This document shows positions 46,923 through 57,338 of a DNA stretch of 64,000 bases, in pieces. The DNA lies in the NCBI RefSeq assembly GCF_900324475.1, contig NZ_LT992502.1, positions 3,906,001-3,970,000 on the forward strand, written 5' to 3'. Positions within the stretch are counted from its first letter, which is position 1. Every line of letters starts with the position of its first letter. The notes under the pieces were generated by a model, which saw only the letters and a program-made list of their open reading frames with translations, had not been told where the DNA came from and did no database searches. This DNA comes from Enterobacter bugandensis (lineage in GTDB: Bacteria; Pseudomonadota; Gammaproteobacteria; Enterobacterales; Enterobacteriaceae). The position numbers and the translations under genes are program-made.

Positions 46923-47237
46923 ATGAAAAAACCACTCATCTTTTTAAGCGTTACGTTGATGCTCGCCGGTTGTTCCACGCTAAAAACCGATCAGGCTATT
47001 CCACTCCTGCAGGCGGAGACCGCTAAAATGCTGGGGTTGGGCTCATCGGATGAAATAACCGTGACCAATGTTAATGGCGCCCAGCCGGACGCACTGGGAG
47101 GGCAAAAACTGTCTTATCGCGCTACGACGGAAAAAGGGCGTATTTTCGATTGCTCATCAATGATGATGCCGGGGATTTTAGGATCCGCCCCGACGCTCAG
47201 CGCACCAACCTGTACCCCTGTTGTCACGCATAAATAA
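46923..47237 (+). CDS. Small lipoprotein, unknown role
   Basis: The 104-aa protein has a signal peptide with the lipobox LAGC (MKKPLIFLSVTLMLAGCSTL). The residues after the cysteine (S-T) favour outer-membrane sorting. The mature part of about 88 residues has two cysteines late in the chain (FDCSS and PTCTP) that could form a disulfide. It reads divergently from the LuxR-type regulator and precedes the autotransporter by 114 bp. It could assist surface display, but no family is recognised. Confidence 0.82.
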   Translation: MKKPLIFLSVTLMLAGCSTLKTDQAIPLLQAETAKMLGLGSSDEITVTNVNGAQPDALGGQKLSYRATTEKGRIFDCSSMMMPGILGSAPTLSAPTCTPVVTHK

Positions 47238-47351
47238 TTAACGGCAAATGAAAAGGCGTACATAAATAACGCCTTTTATATTTTCTGACGTATCTGAGTT
47301 TTCATAAAAACGATTTTCCAGACATCACGCTAATGAGTACGGAGATAGCCC

Positions 47352-50300
47352 GTGAATAACTCTACATCGCATGCTTTAGCGGTTAAGACGCCGCTTTCCA
47401 GACTTTACCTCGCTCTATTTTCCGCGCCGCTGTTACTGCTTTCACCTGCCGATTTCGCGCGCGCAGCCGATGCCATTTTTGATGGCGAGGCGCGTATAAC
47501 CGAAACGCTGGGTTACACCGGAGATGTTTACGTTGGACGTAATCAACCCGGAAACCTGCTGATCGATAATGGCAAAATCACCGCCTATAACATCAACATC
47601 GGTCGGCTGTTCGACGGCCAAATTTATGAAAGCGTGGTCACGGTCCGTGGGCCAAACGCTGAGCTTAACGCAGTGAACGATCAGTACGTCCTGCGCGGCG
47701 ACCTCAATCTTGGCCTCGGCACCCTGCGAGTCGAAGAAGGCGCGCTGGCCAGCGCAAAAGAAATCGTTGTCGGCACCACCCGCGGCTACGACAGCCACCT
47801 TATCGCCACTGGCGCCGGCTCTCGCGTGACCAGTAATTTTCTCAGCGTAGGTACCGATCTGGGGGCACGCTCCACGCTGGCGATTGAAGACGGCGCGGCG
47901 CTCAGCACCGCCTACGATGCGCGCATCGGCAACGGTACCGGGCCGGGTGAAACCGACACGCTAAGCCCGAAAGCCACCGTCACGGGGAGCGGCTCACAGT
48001 GGAACGTTGGCCGTACGTTGACGCTTTATGGCGACCTGGACGTGCTGAACGGCGGTGCGGTTAACGTTGGCGGCGTGCAGGTGGCGGGCGTCTCCGGGGC
48101 AGGTAAAACCGCCGAGCTGGTTATTGCGGGCAAAGACTCGCGCTTTACCAGCGGCAGCAGCGTGAGCGTGGGCGATTATGGCAATGGCGTGCTGTCGGTG
48201 ATTGACGGCGGTTCATTTTCCGCTGGCAGCAATACGCTGATCGTGGGGACCTCGGGTTCCGGCTCGAACCGGGGTGCGCTCATTGTCGGCAGCCGCGGCA
48301 ATATGGACACCGGAACGGGTTTAACTGAGCCAACGCTTGGCACAGCGGGCGGCGCGGGTACTCTCGATGCGAATACGGCAATCAGCCTGCGCGGCGGGCT
48401 GTTCGGCAGCTATGTCTACTTCAACCATACCGACGAAAATTACGTCTTCAGCAACAAGATGAGCGGCGAAGGTGAGGTGATCAATACTTCCGGGCAGACA
48501 ACGCTGAATGGCGATCTTTCAGCCCTTCAGGCGAACGTGACCGCGCGCGGTGGCAAAGTCATTATCGCCAGCAACATCAACACCCAGCCAGAAGACGATA
48601 TTTTTGATATTCAGACCCTTAGCGCCGAGAACGGCGGGACGCTGATCCTCAACGCGACGGCGGGATCCGACGTTAGCGACGGGCTGGGCTACAGCAGCGC
48701 CGCCTCAATCAAGGCCGGCGGAACGCTGGGAGGGAACGGCACGCTGGGTCAGACCGAGATCCTTTCCGGCGGGCATATCTCGCCAGGGGATGGTGATATC
48801 GGCACGCTGACGCTGAAACGTTATCTGAATTTTGTGGGTGACTCTTTCTATGATGTCGATATCGCCGGTGATGGCCGCAGCGACCAGCTGCTGGTCGCAG
48901 GCAAAACGACCATCAGCGATCGGGCTCAGGTACAGGTCACCGCGCTGGATCCGCAAACCAGCTACAAAACGGGCCAAAGCTACCGCATTTTAACCTCCGA
49001 CGGGGGAATTGACGGTCAGTTCGCGGGGGCGGTGTCTAAATCCGCCTTCCTGGACGTGGCGCTCAACCAGAGCACCAACGCCGTCGATCTGACCATCGCG
49101 CAGAAAGAGACCGGCGGCGAGAATCCGGGAGGCGAAAACCCGGGAGGTGAAAATCCAGGAGGAGGAAACCCAGGAGGAGGAAACCCAGGCGGTGAGAACC
49201 CGGGCGGAGAAAACCCTGGCAGTGAGAATCCGGGCAGCGGCAAGCCGGGGATTTTCCAGACCGTCGCCAAAAGCAGCAACCAGTGGAATACCGCCGGCGC
49301 GCTCTCCACCCTGACGCAAAGCGGCCCGTCGCTGGCGCTGTATAACTCGCTGCTGGTACTCAGCGCGCCGGAAGCGCGCGAGGCGTTCAACCAGCTGTCC
49401 GGTGAAGTTTATCCGTCAATGCAGTCCAACCTGATCGCCGGCAGCACGCAGGTGTTTAACGTCTTAAACCAGCGTATGCAGCGCGCGTTTGATAACGACA
49501 GCCTGCCGATACCACCGTTAGCGATGTCGCTGGTGCAGCAGCCGGAGCCACAAAACAATGGCGTCTGGGGCCAGACCTTCAGTTCCTGGAGCCGAAACGA
49601 CGGCGACGGTAACGTGGGCAAGCTGGACGGCAACACCACCGGCTTCCTGCTGGGGGCAGATCGCAAGCTGGCGGATCATAACGTGCGTGTCGGTGGCTAC
49701 TTCGGCTACAGCCGCGGTGATTACGACGTCGACAGCCGTCGTTCCTCAACGGATACCGATAACTACCACCTTGGCCTGTATGCGGCGGGTCAACAGGATG
49801 CGTTCTCCCTTCGCGGCGCGCTGGGTTACACCTGGCACAAGATCGAAGGCGAGCGCAGCGTTGATTTCAGCGGCTTCTCAGATCGGCTGAAGTCGGATTA
49901 CGACGCCAACTCGCTGCTTGCATTCACCGAAGCGGGCTACTGCTTCGGCCAGCCTGATATGAATATCGAGCCGTTCGTCAATTTATCGTACATTCGACTG
50001 CATACCGACAGCTTCAGGGAAGACGGCGGTGCCGCCGCGCTGAGCGTAAGTAACGAAACGATGAACACCTTCTACTCCACCCTCGGGGTGCGCGGTGTGA
50101 CCGAGCTGCCGAAGAACGTGAACCTCTACGGTTCGTTGGGCTGGCAGCACGCCTATGGCGATAAGAATACCTCTTCGCGCATGGCGTTTGCGGGCAGCGA
50201 CGCGTTCATTACTCAGGGGCAGGCCGTGGATGAGGACGTGATGGTGGGTGATATCGGCGTGAGCGTACAGCTGTCGCGTGCTGCGACGCTGGATGTGGGT

Positions 50301-50369
50301 TATCAGGGGCAATATGGTGCGGATACCCGCGTCAACTCGGTTAACGCTAATCTGCGCTGGTCGTTCTGA
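47352..50369 (+). CDS. Type V autotransporter with Gly-Asn-Pro repeat hinge
   Basis: The 1005-aa protein has a signal peptide (about 1-38, ending in FARA). A beta-helical passenger (about 40-580) carries recurring segments such as SRVTSNFLSVGTD, GSGSQWNVGRTLTLYGD and SRFTSGSSVSVGD, as in AIDA/pertactin-like adhesins. A low-complexity hinge of GGENPGG-type units follows (about 587-632), then a linker with SGEVYPSMQSNL. The C-terminal beta-barrel (about 735-1005) begins at VWGQTFSSW and ends in the outer-membrane signature of a terminal Phe (NANLRWSF). No subtilisin or serine-protease motif is seen, so an adhesin is more likely than a protease. Confidence 0.93.
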   Translation: MNNSTSHALAVKTPLSRLYLALFSAPLLLLSPADFARAADAIFDGEARITETLGYTGDVYVGRNQPGNLLIDNGKITAYNINIGRLFDGQIYESVVTVRGPNAELNAVNDQYVLRGDLNLGLGTLRVEEGALASAKEIVVGTTRGYDSHLIATGAGSRVTSNFLSVGTDLGARSTLAIEDGAALSTAYDARIGNGTGPGETDTLSPKATVTGSGSQWNVGRTLTLYGDLDVLNGGAVNVGGVQVAGVSGAGKTAELVIAGKDSRFTSGSSVSVGDYGNGVLSVIDGGSFSAGSNTLIVGTSGSGSNRGALIVGSRGNMDTGTGLTEPTLGTAGGAGTLDANTAISLRGGLFGSYVYFNHTDENYVFSNKMSGEGEVINTSGQTTLNGDLSALQANVTARGGKVIIASNINTQPEDDIFDIQTLSAENGGTLILNATAGSDVSDGLGYSSAASIKAGGTLGGNGTLGQTEILSGGHISPGDGDIGTLTLKRYLNFVGDSFYDVDIAGDGRSDQLLVAGKTTISDRAQVQVTALDPQTSYKTGQSYRILTSDGGIDGQFAGAVSKSAFLDVALNQSTNAVDLTIAQKETGGENPGGENPGGENPGGGNPGGGNPGGENPGGENPGSENPGSGKPGIFQTVAKSSNQWNTAGALSTLTQSGPSLALYNSLLVLSAPEAREAFNQLSGEVYPSMQSNLIAGSTQVFNVLNQRMQRAFDNDSLPIPPLAMSLVQQPEPQNNGVWGQTFSSWSRNDGDGNVGKLDGNTTGFLLGADRKLADHNVRVGGYFGYSRGDYDVDSRRSSTDTDNYHLGLYAAGQQDAFSLRGALGYTWHKIEGERSVDFSGFSDRLKSDYDANSLLAFTEAGYCFGQPDMNIEPFVNLSYIRLHTDSFREDGGAAALSVSNETMNTFYSTLGVRGVTELPKNVNLYGSLGWQHAYGDKNTSSRMAFAGSDAFITQGQAVDEDVMVGDIGVSVQLSRAATLDVGYQGQYGADTRVNSVNANLRWSF
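49111..49250 (+). repeat. Degenerate 15-bp tandem repeat in the autotransporter gene
   Basis: About nine units of roughly GGCGAGAACCCGGGA code for GGENPG, GGGNPG and GSENPG peptide repeats. The copy number of such repeats can change by slippage without loss of frame, because the unit is 15 bp. Confidence 0.85.
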
Positions 50370-50386
50370 ATTATTTCCAGTAAAAG

Positions 50387-50410
50387 AACCCGCCCTTGTG
50401 GCGGGTTTTT
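50387..50410. terminator. Terminator between the autotransporter and orphan LuxR genes
   Basis: AACCCGCC (50387-50394) pairs with GGCGGGTT (50400-50407) around a CTTGT loop and is followed by a T-run. The genes on either side converge here, but only the plus strand has a clear T-run. Confidence 0.82.
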
Positions 50411-50430
50411 GCTTTTAGGCTCTCAGGAAT

Positions 50431-51009
50431 TCAGGGATCGTTCCCAAACGCATCCAGCAGTTTGTTTTTAAAGATAAACAAACACGCCTCGTTGAAGTTC
50501 TCCGCCCCCAGGCGTTCCGACAGCGCTGTCCGTTTGCGATAGAGGCTCTTCACCGACGTGTTCAGCTCATCGGCAATCGCTTCCATCGACATCCCTGCCC
50601 TCAACAACCGCAGCATGATCGCTTCGTGCGTGCCAAGCCGTAAGTTAAGCAGCCACTTGGTCGTCAGACGCCTGCCCTTCATATTGAGCACCAGGTTAAA
50701 TAACGATGCCATATCCGGCGCCGTAAGCGACGTGTTCATAAACAACTTCATACTGAGTAGATTCTCCTCGCGATGTCGCATATCCAGCATAACGCAGCAG
50801 ATCGTTTTTTTTGTTCTGGCCGGATGGCGTATCAGGTAATCATATAAACGGAGCGGAGAACGGCTATCAATCAACACAGAATATTCATCTGCACCGTTAT
50901 CAAATATGTTTCTGTCAATCGAGTCGAGCAGGATAATATCCGGGAAAAATAGCCTCATCCCCCTGACAAGATAGCGATCCTGGGTCACTAACACTATTGA
51001 AGTTGCCAC
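50431..51009 (-). CDS. Orphan LuxR-type regulator with degenerate receiver-like domain
   Basis: The 192-aa protein has a C-terminal LuxR helix-turn-helix (LGTHEAIMLRLLRAGMSMEAIADEL and VKSLYRKRTAL). The N-terminal half resembles a receiver domain, but the acidic pair is replaced (TQDRY) and only a single Asp in VLIDSRSPL remains, so normal phosphorylation is doubtful. The form is like RcsA/BglJ/FimW-type regulators of surface structures. It converges with the autotransporter gene and lies upstream of, and divergent from, pgaA. Control of either is plausible but inferred. Confidence 0.85.
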   Translation of the reverse strand: MATSIVLVTQDRYLVRGMRLFFPDIILLDSIDRNIFDNGADEYSVLIDSRSPLRLYDYLIRHPARTKKTICCVMLDMRHREENLLSMKLFMNTSLTAPDMASLFNLVLNMKGRRLTTKWLLNLRLGTHEAIMLRLLRAGMSMEAIADELNTSVKSLYRKRTALSERLGAENFNEACLFIFKNKLLDAFGNDP

Positions 51010-51589
51010 TAACCATCCCTTTTAGATTAAAGCAAGAACGCACCTTCAGAAAGAAGGCCGCTTTCGTTTTATAGCGCTGTAATATTAACGACAATATGTA
51101 TTCTGGCGTTGAACATCCCTCAATACAGACATTGATGAGTAAGACTTCCTGTAGACTTTCATTCAATGGCTGGCGTTAATTATAAATAAAAAACAATCGC
51201 AGAAAAGTCACTTCGCTGAACATTAAGACTTTTTGTCATGAAACTTCCCAAACATGCACCAGAAAGTACTTTAATTGCTACAATAAAACCTCGCCGGGAA
51301 TATAAACAAACTCAAAAAGACATAAATAAAATACATCAATATCAAATAGTTACAAATACAGATTCAATACAAAATAATCACAAAAGACATCTCATTCCAG
51401 AATTATCCCAAAACTACCCCTCTGCTTTTCACCATATTTATCCGGCAACATATCAGGTGTACATTACCTTCCACCCAGTTCCCAAAGAGGAGGTTCCATA
51501 ATTACCTTAAAGTAAGTACCCCATAACGTTACTGCATTCAGATTTAATGTTCTCATTTATGGCCTTTAACGCAGAGTTAAAAGGCGGCC
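51010..51589. other. AT-rich leader region upstream of pgaA
   Basis: This 580-bp gap between the divergent orphan LuxR gene and pgaA is clearly more AT-rich than its surroundings. A plus-strand frame of 87 codons at 51238-51501 has no Shine-Dalgarno and odd composition, so I do not call it. In Escherichia the long pgaA leader is bound by CsrA at GGA motifs. Here GGA motifs occur at about 51297 and in CAAAGAGGAGG (about 51484-51494), but the match is too loose to call sites. Confidence 0.5.
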
Positions 51590-54068
51590 GTGTTATGCAA
51601 TGGATTCATGATAAACAAATGGCAAATAGATATGGAAAGATCGCTTCGCTTCAATACGTTATTCTTTTATCGCGCCCCAGGATTATTGTTTCTGCTATTT
51701 CTGTTTCCTGTTCTCGTTCAGGCAACGGAATCCGTTTATGAGCAACAGATTCAACAGGCACGTAACGGTAATTACACGCCGTTTCTCAATTATCTTCAGC
51801 GGTATCAGCAACAGCATGCTCTGACGCCCGAGCAAGTGGCGGACTGGTTACAGGTGGCTGCGTGGGCAGGTCGTAATGACGAGGTGATTCAGCTCTGGCA
51901 GCGCTATGGCATTTATATGCCGCTGCCCGCTCGCGGCGTTGCGGCTGTCGCGCAGGCCAGAAGAGATCAAAAAGCGTGGCAGCCTGCCTTATCACTGTGG
52001 AATGAGGCGCGTAGCCTTGCGCCACATAATGACGATTATCGTATCGGTTATATCAAAACCCTGGCCGATGCCCGCATGGATACGCTCGCTCTGCAGGAAG
52101 CCCGCCAGCTGGTGACGGAGGATCCCTCTCCGGCGCATCTTCAGACGCTTTCGTACGTCTGGTTACGCCAGGGAAAAAGCTGGGATCGGCTTTTAGCGGA
52201 CACGCGCGCGCTGACCCTCGCGCCGGAGAATAACGCGCTCCTTAGCGAGCTGACTGACGCGCTAACGGATAACCGGGTGAGTACTCCCGCGCTGATGCTG
52301 TCACAAAGGGTAACGCTGCCCCCCGCGCAGCGCCGCCGTCTGGAGCTTAATGCCGCCGCAGAATGGGTTCGCCTTGCCGACGTGCCTGGCAGAACGGAAA
52401 AGGAGCGCCTGCAGCTGGCGCAAACGGCACTGAATCGTTACGACGCCCTGCTCTCACGCTGGCAACACGAACCGCAGGCAGCGGAAGACATCATCCTCGC
52501 CCGTATCGACAGGCTGGGTGCGCTGTACGCGCATGGCGATTACCCGCAGGTCATCCGTGAATATCAGGCGCTGACGGAGGCGCAGCATCCGGTGCCGGGC
52601 TGGGCGATCGGCTGGGCGATCTCCGCGTATCTACAAGAGAAAAACGCCACTGCCGCCTTCTCGCTGCTGCAACGCTATCCGCAATACGCCGCCGATCCGC
52701 AGGACGAGGAGCATGCGCTTTTCTACGCCTGGCTGGACACGGGGCAGTATCAGGCCGCTCGCCAGTACGTTGAGCGCCAGACCCGCAGCGTTCCGTGGAC
52801 CCGCTACGATTTCGGCTCGCCCACTCCGCAGCCCAACGATCGGTGGCTTACCGGGCAGTCGCTCAAATTTAACTATTTGCTCTCAACTAACGCCCTGCCG
52901 GATGCGGAGAAGCTGGCGCACCGTCTGGCCACAACGGCGCCGGGCAATCAGGGGCTGCAGATTGACTATGCCACCCTGCTTCAGGCGCGGGGCCAGCCGC
53001 GCGCGGCCGAGCAAACGTTAAAAAGGGCGGAGGCGCTGGAGCCATCTAATCTGGAGCTGGAACAGCAGCAGGCTTACGTCGCCATGGATCTGCAGGAGTG
53101 GCGCCAGATGGATTTACTGGCCGACGACGTGCTTGCCCGCGCGCCCGTTGCTCGCAGCGCCAGGCGTCTGGACAGGCTCAGAACGGTGCATCACATGTCC
53201 GAGCTGCGCCTTAACGCGAGCAAGGGCTTGCACTCCGATAACCCCATCAGCGGGACGCACGACCTGAACGGGGATGCCACGCTCTATGGTCCACCGGTAG
53301 CGGATAGCTGGCGGCTGTTGCGGTACCCGCTATGCGCAGGGTAATTTCGATGAAGGCAAAGGCACCAGCCGTCACCTCCTGGGCGGCGTCGAGTGGCGTC
53401 CTCGCGACCTTCAGCTCGAAGCCGAGGTATCCAGCAACCGCTATCACGGTGAAAACAAGCCGGGTGCTCGCCTCTCAACCACGTACTTTCTCAATGATAA
53501 CTGGCAGGTCAGCGGCAGCCTTGAACGCTTATCCCGCACCGCGCCGCTACGGGCACTACGCAACGGGATTAGCGCCAACCGGGGTGAAGGCGGGATCCGC
53601 TGGTATCAAAACGAGCGCCGTGAGTACCAGTTCAGCGCCGCCGTCAGCCGCTTCTCAGACCATAATCGCCGACAGGAATACACCCTTACGGGTAAGGAGC
53701 GTCTCTGGCAGACCCCGACCCTGACGCTGGATCTTGAACCGGGGATCGCCGCCAGTAAAAACAGCCTGCGGGACACGCTCTATTACAACCCGGCGCGGGA
53801 TCTGTCCGTGACGGCCGCCCTGTCCGTGGACCATGAGATGTACCGCCATTACGGCACCCTCTGGAGCCAGCAGTTGGTGGCGGGAGGCGGCAGCTACTGG
53901 CAGAAAAACCAGTCCGTTGGCGCCATCGCCCTGCTGGGCTACGGGCAACGCGTCCAGTGGAATAACGTCATTGATACCGGCGTGATGCTGAACTGGGATA
54001 AACGCCCTTACGACGGCAAACGCGAGAGCAACCTCTCCGTCACGCTTGACGCGACTTTACGCTTTTAA
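51590..54068 (+). pseudogene. pgaA: pgaA (PGA export porin with TPR domain), frameshifted
   Basis: The first frame (51590-53344) gives 584 residues: a signal region (hydrophobic LLFLLFLFPVLVQA), TPR-like helices for guiding poly-N-acetylglucosamine, and the beginning of the barrel. It then ends in WRLLRYPLCAG and a stop at 53342-53344. The rest of the barrel (NFDEGKG..., GENKPGARLSTTY, ...LDATLRF) continues to 54068 in the +1 frame. Aligned to Escherichia PgaA (WRGFAGFGYADGQF), the lost bases are at 53316-53325, probably one T and one G. The remaining pga genes are intact. This is either a true loss of PGA export or a sequencing error. The start codon is uncertain (51590, 51608 or 51632). Confidence 0.85.
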
Positions 54069-54070
54069 GG

Positions 54071-56014
54071 ATGAATATGCTGAACACACGTTTTTCCGTG
54101 AGCCTGATCCTCATCGGCTGGCTCTGCCTCAGCGCGAGCGTCTGGGCGCAGGCGATCTCGTTCGTTGCGCCCAGCGAGCGGCCGCAGCCGGAGGCGAGCA
54201 AACCCTGGCCGCAGAACCAGTTTCTGGTGCTGGCCTACCACGACGTCGAAGACGATGCCGCCGATCAGCGCTACCTCTCCGTGCGCACCAGCGCGCTAAA
54301 CGAGCAGATTAGCTGGCTTCTGCACAACGGCTATCACGCCATCAGCGTGCAGGACATTCTGGACGCGCATGACGGCAAAAAATCGCTGCCGCCGAAAGCC
54401 GTTCTGCTCAGCTTTGACGACGGCTACAGCAGCTTCTACACCCGCGTCTGGCCGCTGCTTAAGGCCTGGAACGTGCCTGCGCTCTGGGCGCCGGTGGGCA
54501 GTTGGGTGGATACGCCAGCAAACCAGAAGGTGAACTTTGGCGGCCTGATGACGCCCCGGGATCGCTTCGCGACCTGGGACATGGTGCACGAGCTCAGCCA
54601 GTCTCCGCTGGTTGAGATCGGATCGCATACCTGGGCCTCGCATTACGGCATCGTCGCCAACCCGCAGGGCAGCCGCGAACCGGCCATCGCCAACCGCTTT
54701 TATGATAAAGCGACGGGGCGCTATGAAACTGACCAGCAGTTCAGCCAGCGGATCGGCGATGACGTCCGTAAGGTGACGGAGAAAATCGCGCAGGTGACGG
54801 GCAAAGCGCCGCGCGCCTGGGTCTGGCCTTACGGTGCCGCCAGCGGTACGTCGCTCGCCATCGCCAGGCAGCAGGGCTACCGGCTGGCCTTTACCCTGGA
54901 GGACGGGCTGGGTGACGTGCGCAATCTCGGTAGCATTCCCCGTTTGCTGATCGCCGGCAACCCCTCGCTCAAAGCGTTTGCCAGTTCGGTCAGCCGGGTT
55001 CAGGAGCACGATCCCGTGCGCGTGATGCACGTCGATCTCGACTACGTTTACGATCCCGATCCGGCTCAGCAGACCCAAAACATCAACAGGCTGATCCAGC
55101 GGGTCTACGACATGAAAATCAGCCACGTCTTCCTGCAGGCGTTTGCCGACCCGCAGGGCGATGGCAGGATCAGGGCGCTCTATTTCCCCAACCGCCGGCT
55201 TCCGGTCCGGGCCGATCTCTTTAACTTCGTATCCTGGCAGCTGCAAACCCGCGCGGGGGTGAAGGTCTACGCGTGGATGCCGGTGCTCTCGTTCGATCTC
55301 GATCCTGCCCTGCCGCGCGTGCAGCGCCGGGACGATCGAACCGGCCAGCTGCGCGAGGCCAATGAGCCCTACATCAGGCTTTCACCGTGGGACCCGCAGG
55401 TTCGCCTGCAGGTGACGGAAATCTATGAAGATCTGGCCCGCCATGCCAGCTTCAACGGGATCCTGTTCCATGACGATGCGGTACTGACGGACGTTGACGC
55501 TGCCGGGCAGGACACGACGCGCCAGAAAAGCCGAAGGCTTATCGGATTTACCCGCGCTCTGAGCCAGGCGGTGAAGCACATCCGCGGCCCGCAGATAAAA
55601 ACCGCGCGCAATATGTTCGTCCTTCCCATTCTGCAGCCCGAAAGCGAAGCGTGGTTTGCGCAGAATCTCGATGATTTTCTGGCGGCCTATGACTGGACGG
55701 TGCCGATGGCCATGCCGCTGATGGAGTCCGTTCCGGCGAACGAGAGCAATGCCTGGCTGACGCGTTTGATCAAGGCCGTCGCCGCGCGGCCCGGCGCGCT
55801 GGATAAAACCATTTTCGAGCTGCAGGCCAGAGACTGGGAGCAGAAGCCGCAGCGCGCCGTCTCCGACAGTCAGCTTGCGGCGTGGATGCGCGTCCTCCAG
55901 CTGAACGGCATCAAAAACTACGGCTACTACCCTGACGATTTCATCAATAACCAGCCTGATATCTCGCGCATCAGGCCCGTCTTTTCTTCCTACTGGTACC
56001 CTGACAATGACTGA
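54071..56014 (+). CDS. pgaB: Poly-beta-1,6-N-acetylglucosamine N-deacetylase
   Basis: The 647-aa protein has two domains. The NodB-type deacetylase (about 50-290) has [17 protein letters not shown] (D116, D117) and the metal histidines H186 and H191 in [10 protein letters not shown]. The C-terminal glycoside-hydrolase-like domain (about 310-640) contains LDYVYDPDP and GILFHDDA. It deacetylates PGA so that the polymer can be exported by PgaA. The signal peptide ends in SVWAQA and shows no lipobox, whereas Escherichia PgaB is a lipoprotein. It overlaps pgaC by 8 bp. Confidence 0.96.
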   Translation: MNMLNTRFSVSLILIGWLCLSASVWAQAISFVAPSERPQPEASKPWPQNQFLVLAYHDVEDDAADQRYLSVRTSALNEQISWLLHNGYHAISVQDILDAHDGKKSLPPKAVLLSFDDGYSSFYTRVWPLLKAWNVPALWAPVGSWVDTPANQKVNFGGLMTPRDRFATWDMVHELSQSPLVEIGSHTWASHYGIVANPQGSREPAIANRFYDKATGRYETDQQFSQRIGDDVRKVTEKIAQVTGKAPRAWVWPYGAASGTSLAIARQQGYRLAFTLEDGLGDVRNLGSIPRLLIAGNPSLKAFASSVSRVQEHDPVRVMHVDLDYVYDPDPAQQTQNINRLIQRVYDMKISHVFLQAFADPQGDGRIRALYFPNRRLPVRADLFNFVSWQLQTRAGVKVYAWMPVLSFDLDPALPRVQRRDDRTGQLREANEPYIRLSPWDPQVRLQVTEIYEDLARHASFNGILFHDDAVLTDVDAAGQDTTRQKSRRLIGFTRALSQAVKHIRGPQIKTARNMFVLPILQPESEAWFAQNLDDFLAAYDWTVPMAMPLMESVPANESNAWLTRLIKAVAARPGALDKTIFELQARDWEQKPQRAVSDSQLAAWMRVLQLNGIKNYGYYPDDFINNQPDISRIRPVFSSYWYPDND

Positions 56015-57338
56015 TCGCATAATCGCCTTTTCAATTTTGTGTCTGGTATTCGGGCTGCCGTTAGGAGTGGCCGCCCTCTTTACCGGCGAGCTGATTCTGG
56101 ATTTTGTCTTCTTCTGGCCGCTGTTTATGTCCGTGCTCTGGGTTACCGGCGGCCTCTATTTCTGGTTTCAGCTTGAACGCCGCTGGTCGTGGGATAAAGA
56201 CACGCCCGCCCCGACGCTCGCCGGCGAGCCGCTCATCTCTATTCTGATCCCCTGCTTCAATGAGGAAAGAAACGCCAGAGAGACCATCAGCGCCGCGCTG
56301 GCTCAGCGGTACGGGAATATCGAAGTGATCGCCATCAACGACGGCTCGTCTGATAACACCGCGCAGGTGCTGCAGCAGTTGGCGCTGGAGCAGCCGCGCC
56401 TGCGGGTGATTAACCTCGCGGAGAACCAGGGAAAAGCCGTGGCGCTCAAAGCCGGGGCGGCGGCGGCCCGGGGCGATCTGCTGGTCTGCATTGACGGCGA
56501 CGCCCTGCTCGACCGCGACACCGCGGCCTATCTGGTCGCGCCGCTGATTCAGTATCCCCACGTCGGGGCGGTTACCGGGAACCCGCGCATTCGCACGCGC
56601 TCCACGCTGATTGGCCGCATTCAGGTTGGCGAGTTTTCGTCCATCATTGGGCTCATCAAGCGGACGCAGCGGATCTATGGCCGGGTCTTTACCGTCTCCG
56701 GCGTCATCGCCGCCTTTCGCCGACAGGCGCTGGCGGACGTCGGGTACTGGAGCCCGGACATGATCACCGAAGACATCGACATCAGTTGGAAGCTCCAGCT
56801 GCGCCACTGGGATATCTTTTTCGAGCCGCGGGCGCTGTGCTGGATCCTGATGCCGGAGACGCTGAAGGGCCTGTGGAAGCAGCGTCTGCGCTGGGCACAG
56901 GGCGGCGCGGAGGTATTTCTGGTGAACCTGCGCAAGATGGTGCGCTGGGAGCATCACCGTATGTGGCCCCTGTTTCTGGAGTACGCGCTATCAACGCTGT
57001 GGGCCTTCGCGTATGCGATAACGGTGCTGCTGTACATCATCAGCCACGTCGCGCCCATTCCCGCCAGGCTGACCGTTGAAACCCTGTTTCCCCCGGCGTT
57101 TACCGGGCTGCTGCTGGGCGTGATGTGCCTGCTGCAGTTCCTGGTCAGCTTGTACATCGAGCGGCGCTATGAGCGCAAGGTGGCAAGCTCGCTTTTCTGG
57201 GTGATTTGGTTCCCGATGGTCTACTGGATGATTGGTCTGTTCACCACCCTCGTCGCATTTCCAAAAGTCATGCTTAAACGTCAGCGCGCCCGCGCGCGCT
57301 GGATCAGTCCGGACAGGGGAAAAGGAAGCCTTCAATGA
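56007..57338 (+). CDS. pgaC: Poly-beta-1,6-N-acetylglucosamine synthase
   Basis: The 443-aa inner-membrane family 2 glycosyltransferase has two N-terminal helices, a cytoplasmic catalytic domain and helices at the C-terminal end. Visible motifs are the nucleotide-sugar loop [21 protein letters not shown], the D-x-D in [19 protein letters not shown] and the acceptor motif QRLRWAQGG. It joins UDP-N-acetylglucosamine units to PGA together with PgaD. It overlaps pgaD by 4 bp. Confidence 0.97.
   Translation: MTDRIIAFSILCLVFGLPLGVAALFTGELILDFVFFWPLFMSVLWVTGGLYFWFQLERRWSWDKDTPAPTLAGEPLISILIPCFNEERNARETISAALAQRYGNIEVIAINDGSSDNTAQVLQQLALEQPRLRVINLAENQGKAVALKAGAAAARGDLLVCIDGDALLDRDTAAYLVAPLIQYPHVGAVTGNPRIRTRSTLIGRIQVGEFSSIIGLIKRTQRIYGRVFTVSGVIAAFRRQALADVGYWSPDMITEDIDISWKLQLRHWDIFFEPRALCWILMPETLKGLWKQRLRWAQGGAEVFLVNLRKMVRWEHHRMWPLFLEYALSTLWAFAYAITVLLYIISHVAPIPARLTVETLFPPAFTGLLLGVMCLLQFLVSLYIERRYERKVASSLFWVIWFPMVYWMIGLFTTLVAFPKVMLKRQRARARWISPDRGKGSLQ

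Noticed and set aside
51238-51501. 87-codon frame upstream of pgaA
   Set aside because: It lies in AT-rich leader DNA, lacks a Shine-Dalgarno, and its Lys/Asn/Gln/Ile-rich product looks like translated non-coding sequence.
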